Notes under the pieces: generated by a model
Databases searched by the model: none
Seen by the model: only the letters and a program-made list of their open reading frames with translations
Told to the model about the DNA's origin: nothing
Translations under genes and position numbers: made by a program
Origin: an uncultured bacterium
GTDB lineage: Bacteria > Actinomycetota > Coriobacteriia > Coriobacteriales > Coriobacteriaceae
Direction of reading: 5' to 3'
NCBI GenBank assembly: GCA_905215765.1
Contig: CAJMRP010000072.1
Span: 1 to 9,714 of the forward strand
DNA: 9,714 nt
In this document: positions 1 to 5,637 of the stretch, piece after piece
How positions within the stretch are numbered: the first letter of the stretch is position 1
Layout: each line of letters opens with the position of its first letter

Positions 1-549
1 GGGCGCATCCTCGGCCACGTCCTCGCCGTTCGCAGTGGCAACGGCCTCGTGCGGGTCCTTGCCCTCGGCCTCGGCACGCATGCCCAGCACCAGGTTGCGC
101 AGGCCCGCGACCGTACCTTCCACGTCGGGAGCCGGCTGGTCGGCGTGCAGGTAGGCCCAGTCCATCATAAAGGTCGCCGATGACAGCGCGCCAATGGCCA
201 ACGCGTCATCGGGACACGAAAGCTCAACCTCAAAGACACGCTCGTCATGCTCGCTCACGCGGGTGCGGCCGCACGAAATGCTGCCGGCAAGCCCGGTCTC
301 GTTCATGAGCTCGACCGTCACGTGCTCCAGCAGGTGGCAAAGCTCGGTCTGGCCCATGCAGTCCTGGAACTCGCGACCCGAATCGCCCAGGCACAGATGC
401 TTGGCAATCGCGGGCACCAGGTAGTACACGCGCGCCGTGGCCTCGATATCCTCCGAGGTCATAAGCGGCATGCCGGGGTTCACCAGCACATGCGCGCAAA
501 TCTTGTCCTCGCTGACGGTGACCTTAAGGATGTTGAACAGGCCTGCCAT
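1..549 (-). CDS. Cyanophycin-synthetase N-terminal-domain-like protein, 3' end cut by the window edge
   Basis: The first 183 residues are visible and the frame is still open at the left edge, so the C-terminus is missing. The ATG at 549 is preceded by a good Shine-Dalgarno (AGGGGAG, about 4 nt spacing) and lies 24 bp after the stop of the CNNM/CorC gene, so the two are probably co-transcribed. Residues about 45-97 carry a pattern I recognise from the N-terminal domain of cyanophycin synthetase (CphA1): a P-A-I-A-K-H-L-C block (46-53), then HLLEHVTVEL (72-81), then GRTR (94-97). In CphA1 this domain precedes an ATP-grasp and a Mur-ligase-like domain. Neither is seen here, and the tail after about residue 160 is acidic and low in complexity (A/E/G/D). 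No signal peptide or membrane helix is visible, so it is probably cytosolic. The similarity is from memory of the motif; the function is unknown and no catalytic role is claimed. Confidence 0.8.
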   Translation of the reverse strand, partial: MAGLFNILKVTVSEDKICAHVLVNPGMPLMTSEDIEATARVYYLVPAIAKHLCLGDSGREFQDCMGQTELCHLLEHVTVELMNETGLAGSISCGRTRVSEHDERVFEVELSCPDDALAIGALSSATFMMDWAYLHADQPAPDVEGTVAGLRNLVLGMRAEAEGKDPHEAVATANGEDVAEDAP

Positions 550-573
550 AACTCTCCCCTACTCTTCCTTGCC

Positions 574-1947
574 CTACTCGTCGCCATCGTGCGGGTCCGC
601 AGAGCCCGCACCCGACGCCGCCGGCTTCTCTGCCGAGGACTCGGAATCCTTCTTATCGGTTTCGGCCGGAGCGATCACGCGAATGAGCGAGATGCGCTGG
701 CCACGCATCGACTGTACCTTGAACTTGTACCCTGCGACCTCAAACACCTCTCCGATGTCGGGCACCGAGTCGCAAAGCTCCAAAATCCAGCCGGCGATGG
801 TCTCATAATCATCGCTTTCCTCGAGCGGCCAACCAAGCTCAATCGCGTCATCGCACGAAAAACGCCCATCGACGAGCCACTCGCGGCGCGAAAGGCGCGT
901 GAGGTACTTGTTGTCGGGGTCGAACTCGTCCTCGATCTCGCCGACGATCTCCTCGACGATGTCCTCGATGGTGATGATGCCGGCCGTGCCGCCGTACTCG
1001 TCCACGACCACCACGATCTGGTCGTGCGAGGTCTGCATCTCGGACAGCAGCGGCAGGATGTCCTTGGTATCGGGCACAAAGGTGGCATCGCGCAAATAGC
1101 CGGCGATGGGCTGGTCGCCCTTGCCGTCGAGCGCGGGCTGGATCAGGTCCTTGATGTGCGCGATGCCCGCGACGTTGTCGGGGTCCTCGTGATACACCGG
1201 GATGCGGCTAAAGCCGGTCTGGCGCATGGTGGACAGCACGTCGGCGACCGTCTCGTCGTCCTCGCACATAGTGGTGTCCACGCGCGGCACCATGACCTCG
1301 CGGGCAACGGTGTCGCCCAGGTCGAAGATCTCGTGGATCATGCGCTTTTCCTCGTCGAGCAGGTCGTCCTGCTCCGAGACCATGTACTTGATCTCTTCCT
1401 CCGAAACGTTCTGGCGGTCGTCGGCGCTCTTGATGCGCAGGATGCGGGCCAGGCCATCGGAGCAGGCGCCGGTCAGCCACACGAGCGGACGGGCGATCTT
1501 TTGGAACACGGAGAGCGGTCCCACGACCTGCTTGGATACGCCCTCGGCGTTAGCGAGGCCGATGCGCTTGGGCACGAGCTCGCCGATCACGATGGACACA
1601 AAGGCGACGGCAACGGTGATGATGACCGGCGCCAGGCCGCGCGCGATGGCGGAAAGCGGCGCGATGCCAAAGCTCATGAGCCACGTGGCAAGCGGGTCGG
1701 ACAGGCTCGTCGAGGCGACGGCGGACGAGGCAAAGCCCACGAGTGTGATGGCGACCTGGATGGTGGCCAACAGCTGATCGGAGTCGGCAGCAAGCTGGAC
1801 GGCGCGCTCGGCGCGCTTATCGCCCTCCTCGGCATCGTGCTCCAACACGGCGCGCTTAGCCGTGGTGAGAGCCATCTCGGACATGGAGAAGTAGCCGTTG
1901 ATAAGCGTCAGGACGAGGGTAGTGATAAGGGAGATGGTTATGTCCAT
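574..1947 (-). CDS. CNNM/CorC (HlyC/CorC) family membrane transporter with CBS pair
   Basis: A 457-residue protein with the full architecture of the family often annotated as hemolysin-like or magnesium/cobalt efflux protein. A DUF21/CNNM membrane part spans about residues 1-170, with hydrophobic segments near 4-22, 58-80, 100-123 and 140-165. It contains the family-typical N-G-Y-F-S-M-S-E-M-A start and GELVPKRIGL (122-131). A linker holding MVPRVD (219-224) leads into CBS domain 1 (to about 270). CBS domain 2 (about 287-342) contains VVDEYGGTAGIITIEDIVEE. A CorC-type C-terminal domain follows (about 355-426), and a charged, low-complexity tail ends the protein. The family acts in the cytoplasmic membrane, usually in Mg2+ or other divalent-cation efflux or homeostasis; the substrate cannot be read from sequence. 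The ATG is favoured because no in-frame start lies near it, although the best Shine-Dalgarno (GGAGG, 1963-1967) is 15 nt away. It is probably co-transcribed with the downstream cyanophycin-synthetase-like gene. Confidence 0.93.
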   Translation of the reverse strand: MDITISLITTLVLTLINGYFSMSEMALTTAKRAVLEHDAEEGDKRAERAVQLAADSDQLLATIQVAITLVGFASSAVASTSLSDPLATWLMSFGIAPLSAIARGLAPVIITVAVAFVSIVIGELVPKRIGLANAEGVSKQVVGPLSVFQKIARPLVWLTGACSDGLARILRIKSADDRQNVSEEEIKYMVSEQDDLLDEEKRMIHEIFDLGDTVAREVMVPRVDTTMCEDDETVADVLSTMRQTGFSRIPVYHEDPDNVAGIAHIKDLIQPALDGKGDQPIAGYLRDATFVPDTKDILPLLSEMQTSHDQIVVVVDEYGGTAGIITIEDIVEEIVGEIEDEFDPDNKYLTRLSRREWLVDGRFSCDDAIELGWPLEESDDYETIAGWILELCDSVPDIGEVFEVAGYKFKVQSMRGQRISLIRVIAPAETDKKDSESSAEKPAASGAGSADPHDGDE

Positions 1948-1949
1948 CG

Positions 1950-1967
1950 GGAGTTTCTCGAACCTCC
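1950..1967 (-). promoter_or_regulatory. Possible Shine-Dalgarno-masking hairpin before the CNNM/CorC start
   Basis: The only clear Shine-Dalgarno for the CNNM/CorC gene, GGAGG at 1963-1967 on the minus strand, sits 15 nt from the ATG, which is longer than usual. Bases 1950-1955 can pair with 1961-1967 around a 5-nt loop (six pairs, one bulged base), so the Shine-Dalgarno lies inside the stem. This could tune translation, but the hairpin is short and may be chance. Confidence 0.25.
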
Positions 1968-2015
1968 AAGATTCGGGACGTTAGGTAGTAAGCGTAGGTG
2001 GCGGATAGGGCAGTT

Positions 2016-2050
2016 GCGCCCGACGGCCGCTTGGATGGGTCCGCGGGCGC
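2016..2050 (-). terminator. GC-rich hairpin after the TrhA gene, weak terminator or attenuator candidate
   Basis: GCGCCCG (2016-2022) pairs with CGGGCGC (2044-2050). CGG (2024-2026) and CCG (2041-2043) extend the stem past one bulged base, giving ten GC pairs around a 14-nt loop. It lies 14 bp beyond the stop of the hemolysin III-type gene and upstream of the CNNM/CorC gene. No U-run follows on the minus strand, so it is not a canonical intrinsic terminator. It may only reduce read-through or stabilise an mRNA end. Confidence 0.25.
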
Positions 2051-2063
2051 GCAGGCATGGTCG

Positions 2064-2747
2064 CTAGATTACGAAGAGGATCACCGCCATGAACTGGAAG
2101 ATGCTGCCGGCGAGCACCCACAGGTGAAACACGCTGTGCAGATAGCGCACGTTTTTGGCGATATAGAACGGCACGCCCACGGTATAGCACACGCCGCCGA
2201 CGGCGAGCAGGGCAAGCGCGACGGGGTTCAGCAGTGCCACGAGCTCGGGCAGCTTAAAGACGACAAGCCAGCCCATCAGCAGGTAGACCAGGCCGCTTAC
2301 CCAGTGCGGTTGACGCTCACGCATAAAGCACTCGAGGGCGATGCCGATAATGGCGATGGCCCATACGGCAAAGAACAGCGCAGGACCGCCGTCGTTTGCG
2401 AGCGTGATGAGGCAAAACGGCGTATAGCTGCCGGCTATGAGCAGGTAGATGCAGCTGTGGTCGATGATGCGAAACACGCGCTTGGCGCGCGCGGGTTGAA
2501 TCGCGTGGTAGAGCGTGGAGGCCAGATATTCGAGAATAATGCTGACGCCATAGACAATCGCCGCGGCCATGTGGGCCGGGCCTCCGCCGCGCAGGGCAGC
2601 GAATACGATCAGGAGCACCAGGCCCGCGATACCCAGCAGGCAGCCGACACCATGGGTGACGGAGTTCATGATCTCCTCGCCCACCGTGTAGTGTGGAACG
2701 GCCGCGGTCTTGGGTCGCGGCTTAGAACTGTCGCTCGAATCGGGCAT
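2064..2747 (-). CDS. Hemolysin III / TrhA family (PAQR-like) seven-helix membrane protein
   Basis: From the chosen ATG the protein has 227 residues, normal for the family. About seven hydrophobic segments follow a polar N-terminus of roughly 25 residues. The superfamily's metal-site pattern is present: S77-x3-H81, D96-H97, and H204-x3-H208 in the last helix. Family blocks such as THGVG (31-35) and IAGSYTPF (104-111) are also visible. Bacterial members (hemolysin III, YqfA/TrhA) sit in the cytoplasmic membrane and have been linked to membrane-energy homeostasis; direct haemolytic activity is doubtful for most. A longer reading from TTG at 2765 is possible, but that codon overlaps the GGAGG Shine-Dalgarno (2759-2763), so the ATG at 2747 is preferred. 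The gene is divergent from the alpha/beta hydrolase. The CNNM/CorC gene follows 116 bp downstream on the same strand and may be read with it. Confidence 0.93.
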   Translation of the reverse strand: MPDSSDSSKPRPKTAAVPHYTVGEEIMNSVTHGVGCLLGIAGLVLLIVFAALRGGGPAHMAAAIVYGVSIILEYLASTLYHAIQPARAKRVFRIIDHSCIYLLIAGSYTPFCLITLANDGGPALFFAVWAIAIIGIALECFMRERQPHWVSGLVYLLMGWLVVFKLPELVALLNPVALALLAVGGVCYTVGVPFYIAKNVRYLHSVFHLWVLAGSIFQFMAVILFVI

Positions 2748-2758
2748 GCCGGTTACAT

Positions 2759-2763
2759 CCTCC
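2759..2763 (-). promoter_or_regulatory. Ribosome binding site deciding the TrhA start
   Basis: GGAGG on the minus strand lies 11 nt before the ATG at 2747. It overlaps the upstream in-frame TTG at 2765. An ATG directly after it is followed at once by TAA and cannot be used. This supports a start at 2747. Confidence 0.65.
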
Positions 2764-2782
2764 AACGTAAAGAGTTCTCAAC

Positions 2783-2812
2783 ACTATATCAAAGCGTCTA
2801 GGTACGTGCGAA
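2783..2812 (-). promoter_or_regulatory. Candidate promoter for the TrhA gene
   Basis: On the minus strand, TTCGCA (2807-2812) and TATAGT (2783-2788) are separated by 18 bp. They match sigma-70-type consensus at four and five of six positions. The expected start is about 30 bp upstream of the gene's Shine-Dalgarno. The -35 box is weak, so the call is tentative. Confidence 0.4.
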
Positions 2813-2820
2813 ATTTGCAC
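2806..2820. promoter_or_regulatory. Near-palindrome over the TrhA -35 region
   Basis: GTGC (2806-2809) and GCAC (2817-2820) flank an AAATTT core, with one extra G on the left side. The site overlaps the candidate -35 box of the TrhA promoter. This suggests a regulator site, but the arms are only four bases long. Confidence 0.25.
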
Positions 2821-2854
2821 CATACGTGACCCTTTGTTTACCCATTCTTTGTCT

Positions 2855-2868
2855 GTTGACGCATCAAC
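2855..2868. promoter_or_regulatory. Operator-like dyad O1 over the hydrolase -35 box
   Basis: GTTGACGCATCAAC has perfect GTTGA/TCAAC arms around CGCA. It covers the -35 hexamer of the hydrolase promoter. A variant of the same 14-mer recurs at 2900-2913, identical at 11 of 14 positions. TTGA-type dyads of this size are common for MarR-family repressors, but no regulator is encoded in the window, so the binding protein is unknown. Confidence 0.5.
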
Positions 2869-2884
2869 GGCGAACGTCCATAAT
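2856..2884 (+). promoter_or_regulatory. Promoter of the alpha/beta hydrolase gene
   Basis: TTGACG (2856-2861) and CATAAT (2879-2884) are separated by exactly 17 bp, and each matches sigma-70-type consensus at five of six positions. The expected transcription start is near 2891, leaving a leader of about 43 nt before the ATG at 2934. This is the best promoter in the window. It is overlapped by dyads on both boxes, which fits repression. Confidence 0.7.
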
Positions 2885-2896
2885 GCGCTTGCATTA
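2881..2896. promoter_or_regulatory. Dyad O2 over the -10 box and start point
   Basis: TAATGC and GCATTA are perfect 6-bp arms around GCTT. The site covers the end of the -10 hexamer and the expected transcription start. Its sequence differs from the GTTGA-type dyads, so it may bind another protein or form a short leader hairpin. Confidence 0.4.
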
Positions 2897-2899
2897 AAT

Positions 2900-2913
2900 G
2901 TTGATGTATTAAC
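2900..2913. promoter_or_regulatory. Operator-like dyad O3 downstream of the start
   Basis: GTTGATGTATTAAC is a second copy of the 2855-2868 dyad, 45 bp away and inside the expected leader. It lies within the imperfect 18-bp palindrome at 2898-2915. Together O1 and O3 bracket the promoter as paired operators would. Confidence 0.5.
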
Positions 2914-2933
2914 ATCTTATAGGAGAATACCGC

Positions 2934-3899
2934 ATGGCTCAAAACGCACGTTCCCATCGAAAGCTCAAGATAGCCGGCATCGTTGCACTGGTGGTTGTCG
3001 TTGCGCTGCTCGGATTTGCCGGCAACTTTCTGTTTGACTTCGCGCTGAATCCCCAAGCGCCGTACACCATGAAGATGATGCAGGATAGCAAGAACGACAA
3101 AGAAGGCGAGCAGCCGGATGCCGAGGAAACCGAGGCGCGGGCGTGGTTTAAAGAGAATCGCGAGAGCAGCAGCCTCACCGCAGATGACGGAACCGAGCTC
3201 GCCGCTTGGTATTTTGCCGCCTCGGAGAACACCCACGATTACGCCGTCTGCCTGCATGGATATACCAATGAGCCCATCGGCATGGCCCGATACGCCAAGC
3301 GCTTCCACGACCGCGGCATGAACGTGCTCGCGCCTGCCGCCCGCGCCCACGAGCGCTCCGGCGGCGACTATATCGGCATGGGCTGGCCCGAGCGCCTCGA
3401 CATCGTTGCATGGATTGGGCGAATCGTTCAGGCTGACCCCGAGGCGCGTATCCTGGTCTTTGGCGAGTCGATGGGTGCGGCAACCGCCATGAACGTCGCG
3501 GGGGAATCTCTGCCCGCAAACGTGAAATGCATTATCGAGGACTGCGGTTATACGAGTGTTTGGGACGAGTTTTCCCTGCAGCTCAAGGACGTATTCGGCC
3601 TGCCCAGCTTTCCCTTGCTCGATGTAGCAAACTTGGTGTGCAACGTGCGCGCGGGCTACGACTTTCATAAGGCGAGCAGCGTGGAGCAACTCAAACACGC
3701 GACGGTTCCCATGCTGTTTATCCACGGTGACCAGGACACCTTTGTGCCGTACAGTATGCTCGACCAAAACTACGACGCGTGCGCCAGCAAGGTCAAGCAA
3801 AAGCTCACTATCCATGGCGCCACCCACGCCAAGAGTGCGCAAGTTGACCCCGAGCTCTACTGGAACACGGTCAACAACTTCCTCGACGAGTATTTTTAG
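2934..3899 (+). CDS. Membrane-anchored or secreted alpha/beta hydrolase
   Basis: A 321-residue protein with a basic N-terminus and one hydrophobic helix (about 13-35), consistent with an uncleaved signal anchor or signal peptide. This places the catalytic domain outside the cytoplasmic membrane. The domain (about 80-321) has alpha/beta hydrolase landmarks: an LHGYTN oxyanion-loop motif (107-112), a GESMG nucleophile elbow with Ser179, HGDQDTFVP with the likely acid Asp268, and HGATH with the likely base His298. The layout matches the serine aminopeptidase S33 / YqkD-like lipoprotein-style hydrolases common in Firmicutes and Actinobacteria; the substrate cannot be deduced. A Shine-Dalgarno AGGAG (2921-2925) lies 8 nt before the ATG. 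The gene is monocistronic: divergent from TrhA, convergent with the DUF362 gene, and followed by a strong terminator. It is probably repressed through the dyads in its promoter. Confidence 0.92.
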   Translation: MAQNARSHRKLKIAGIVALVVVVALLGFAGNFLFDFALNPQAPYTMKMMQDSKNDKEGEQPDAEETEARAWFKENRESSSLTADDGTELAAWYFAASENTHDYAVCLHGYTNEPIGMARYAKRFHDRGMNVLAPAARAHERSGGDYIGMGWPERLDIVAWIGRIVQADPEARILVFGESMGAATAMNVAGESLPANVKCIIEDCGYTSVWDEFSLQLKDVFGLPSFPLLDVANLVCNVRAGYDFHKASSVEQLKHATVPMLFIHGDQDTFVPYSMLDQNYDACASKVKQKLTIHGATHAKSAQVDPELYWNTVNNFLDEYF

Positions 3900-3936
3900 G
3901 CAAAAAGCAACGTCTGGAGCTTTATCTGACCCCCTA

Positions 3937-4068
3937 TTTTCGGAAGTATGCGGCAAAATCTGGAACTGCCGACCAGACCGCAGTTTTACCAACAATTTAT
4001 CAGGGGTTTTGTTGCCAAAAAATGTCGTGTGCTCGGCGATCTCGAAATTTGCCGCATACTTCCGAAAA
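3937..4068. repeat. 132-bp element bounded by perfect 21-bp inverted repeats
   Basis: The left arm (3937-3957, starting TTTTCGGAAG and ending GCGGCAAA) is the exact reverse complement of the right arm (4048-4068). The 90-bp interior has further inverted repeats: AACTGC/GCAGTT (3964-3969 with 3980-3985) and CAACAA/TTGTTG (3990-3995 with 4009-4014). It contains no plausible gene and is AT-richer than its surroundings. No flanking target-site duplication is obvious. The right end shares four A bases with the adjacent terminator stem. It could be a miniature inverted-repeat element, or a structured 3'-UTR or small RNA of the hydrolase transcript. Sequence alone does not decide between these. Confidence 0.7.
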
Positions 4069-4103
4069 GCCGCCCGTGGACACTGTGCTCACGGGCGGCT
4101 TTT
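4065..4103. terminator. Strong bidirectional intrinsic terminator
   Basis: AAAAGCCGCCCGTG (4065-4078) and its exact reverse complement (4090-4103) form a 14-bp stem with an 11-nt loop. Four T residues end the stem on either strand. It lies between two convergent genes, the hydrolase ending at 3899 and the DUF362 gene ending at 4151, and can stop transcription from both sides. Confidence 0.88.
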
Positions 4104-4150
4104 GCTAACGTTGCGCTACAAAAGCGCTTGATATGTCCAATAGACAGGTG

Positions 4151-5356
4151 CTACTTGACCTCAATGAGCTCGTACTCGCTCGTGCCCAGGCCGATCTTCT
4201 CGGCATGCGCGATGCACGCACGCCAGTCGGTGTCGGGATGCGTGATGCAGAAGGGATCCTTGGCCTGCTCGCCCTCCAGATGCTCGTGGTTGTGCTCCAT
4301 CTTGGCCGCGCTATCGGTGAGCTCGGTGTTGGGCAGCGGCTCGGGTGCCATGACGGCATCGGCGCAGGCCTGATCGATAGCGACCGGGTCGAAGCTCGCG
4401 AACATGCCGATGTCGTTGACGATAGGCGTATCGTTTTCGGGATGGCAATCGCAGTTGGGGCTGATATCCATGGCAAGCGAGATATGGAAGCTGGGGCGAT
4501 CCTGGACAACAGCCTTGGTATACTCGGCGATCTTGCAGTTGAGCACGTCGGCCGCGGCTTCATAGCCGGGCTTGATGGCGTCCTGGTTGCACACGCCGAT
4601 GCAGCGGCCGCAGCCCACGCAGCGATCGTGGTCGATGGCAGCCACGTGCACCGTGCGAGTAGCGCCGTTGGCAAGCTCGCGCTCGCGGGTGTCGTCGAAC
4701 GAGATGGCGCTGTGCGCGCAGATCTTCTCGCAGGCACGGCAGCCAATGCAGGGCTCGGTCGCGACGTTCGGCTTGCCGGCGGCATGCTGCTCCATCTTGC
4801 CAGCACGGCTGCCGCCTCCCATGCCCAGGTTCTTCATGGCGCCGCCAAAACCGGCCTGCTCATGGCCCTTAAAGTGGGTGAGGCTAATCACGATATCGGC
4901 GTCCATGAGCGCCTGACCAATCTTGGCCTCGTGTACGTACTCGCCGCCCTCGACCGGGACGAGTGCCTCGTCGGTGCCCTTGAGGCCGTCGGCGATGATG
5001 ATCTGGCAGCCCGTGGCATACGGGGTAAAGCCGTTCTGATAGGCGGTATCGATGTGCTCGAGCGCGTTTTTGCGGCTACCGACGTAGAGCGTGTTGCAGT
5101 CGGTGAGGAAGGGCTTGCCGCCCAGTTCCTTCACGACATCCGCGACGGCGCGGGCGTAGTTGGGGCGCAAAAAGCTCAGGTTGCCCAGCTCGCCAAAGTG
5201 AATCTTGATGGCGACGAACTTGTTCTCAAAGTCGATCTGCTCAATTCCGGCGTGACGGATGAGGCGCTTGAGCTTGTCGAGCTGGCTCTCGCGAGCATGC
5301 GTGCGCAGGTTGGTGAAGTACACCTTAGCGGGTGCTGCGGGTGCAGTTGCGGTCAT
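4151..5356 (-). CDS. DUF362 protein with two 4Fe-4S ferredoxin motifs
   Basis: A 401-residue soluble protein. The DUF362 core is recognisable from KIHFGELGN (51-59) and the GH-x5-GGAMKNLGMG block (164-180). A ferredoxin-like insert follows, with two cysteine sets: C203-x2-C206-x2-C209-x3-C213 and C246-x2-C249-x2-C252-x3-C256. Each should bind one [4Fe-4S] cluster. The proline that often follows the fourth cysteine is absent in both sets. A C-terminal NCDCH motif (C302, C304) is also typical of the family. The biochemical role of DUF362 proteins is not established; electron transfer or an iron-sulfur-dependent reaction in an anaerobe is the likely setting. There is no signal peptide. The ATG is supported by a GAGGGG Shine-Dalgarno 8 nt upstream. 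The gene is probably monocistronic, ending at the bidirectional terminator. Confidence 0.92.
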   Translation of the reverse strand: MTATAPAAPAKVYFTNLRTHARESQLDKLKRLIRHAGIEQIDFENKFVAIKIHFGELGNLSFLRPNYARAVADVVKELGGKPFLTDCNTLYVGSRKNALEHIDTAYQNGFTPYATGCQIIIADGLKGTDEALVPVEGGEYVHEAKIGQALMDADIVISLTHFKGHEQAGFGGAMKNLGMGGGSRAGKMEQHAAGKPNVATEPCIGCRACEKICAHSAISFDDTRERELANGATRTVHVAAIDHDRCVGCGRCIGVCNQDAIKPGYEAAADVLNCKIAEYTKAVVQDRPSFHISLAMDISPNCDCHPENDTPIVNDIGMFASFDPVAIDQACADAVMAPEPLPNTELTDSAAKMEHNHEHLEGEQAKDPFCITHPDTDWRACIAHAEKIGLGTSEYELIEVK

Positions 5357-5398
5357 AGATCTATCCCCTCGGTCTATATGGCGTTACAGACATAGAGG

Positions 5399-5429
5399 AT
5401 GGTACCAGTTAAAGCAGAGGTAAAGTCAA
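5399..5429 (-). promoter_or_regulatory. Weak promoter candidate for the DUF362 gene
   Basis: On the minus strand, TTGACT (5424-5429) matches the -35 consensus well. The best -10 match, TACCAT (5399-5404), is 19 bp away, which is long. It lies about 43 bp upstream of the start codon, just outside repeat cluster A. Confidence 0.3.
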
Positions 5430-5440
5430 GTACGGCACCT

Positions 5441-5467
5441 AGTCATTGGGGACAGACTTAAATGACT
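5441..5467 (+). repeat. GGGGAC hairpin repeat, copy A1
   Basis: A 27-nt unit with AGTCATT (5441-5447) and AATGACT (5461-5467) as perfect arms around the 13-nt loop GGGGACAGACTTA. It is the first of six copies of one hairpin family in the window. It lies between the DUF362 gene and the ABC permease. Confidence 0.85.
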
Positions 5468-5472
5468 GAAAC

Positions 5473-5501
5473 CACTCATTGGGGACAGACTTAAATGAGT
5501 G
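5473..5501 (+). repeat. GGGGAC hairpin repeat, copy A2
   Basis: CACTCATT (5473-5480) and AATGAGTG (5494-5501) flank the same 13-nt loop as copy A1. Relative to A1 both arms changed together (GTC/GAC to CTC/GAG), a compensatory pair that preserves the stem. Confidence 0.85.
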
Positions 5502-5543
5502 TCTCGCCACCTGGCAGCTAAGGACGTTCCTTTCCCGCCGGAA

Positions 5544-5603
5544 GCTGGGGACAGTCCTTGCCAGCCCAGCCAGCGAGCTGGCAAATCGGCAAAGACCGTC
5601 CCC
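5544..5603. repeat. 60-bp central unit of repeat cluster A
   Basis: This begins GCTGGGGACAGTCC and ends ACCGTCCCC, so its ends are imperfect inverted copies of each other. Inside, TTGCCAGC (5558-5565) and GCTGGCAA (5577-5584) form a perfect 8-bp stem with an 11-nt loop. A direct copy of equal length lies at 9179-9238 (48 of 60 positions identical by eye), where the inner hairpin has a different sequence. Confidence 0.75.
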
Positions 5604-5610
5604 GATGACT

Positions 5611-5637
5611 AGTCGTTTAAGAACGTCCCCGATGACT
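5611..5637 (-). repeat. GGGGAC hairpin repeat, copy A4, touching the permease stop codon
   Basis: This unit is in reverse orientation. AGTCGTT (5611-5617) pairs with GATGACT (5631-5637) through five Watson-Crick and two G-T pairs. The loop on the minus strand is GGGGACGTTCTTA. It supplies the last two bases of the TAG stop codon of the ABC permease (5636-5638). Confidence 0.8.

Noticed and set aside
247..2067. A 606-codon plus-strand frame opposite the CNNM/CorC gene
   Set aside because: Shadow frame: it spans several real minus-strand features and the junctions between them, and shows no domain or ribosome binding site.
2838..3995. A 385-codon minus-strand frame opposite the hydrolase
   Set aside because: The hydrolase on the plus strand has an intact catalytic triad, Shine-Dalgarno and promoter. 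The antisense frame has none of these and runs into the inverted-repeat element.
4113..4127. Small hairpin GCGCT/AGCGC after the DUF362 gene
   Set aside because: Only five pairs and no U-run; the 14-bp bidirectional terminator just beyond explains termination.
4133..5395. A 420-codon plus-strand frame opposite the DUF362 gene
   Set aside because: The minus strand carries eight correctly spaced cluster cysteines. The plus frame is low-complexity shadow coding.
5441..5637. CRISPR-like array
   Set aside because: Units are palindromic, alternate in orientation, have irregular spacing and short non-unique gaps, and no cas gene is nearby.
5441..5637. Intrinsic terminator for the ABC operon
   Set aside because: The hairpins lack a following U-run on the minus strand; they fit a palindromic repeat family better, although they may still affect mRNA ends.
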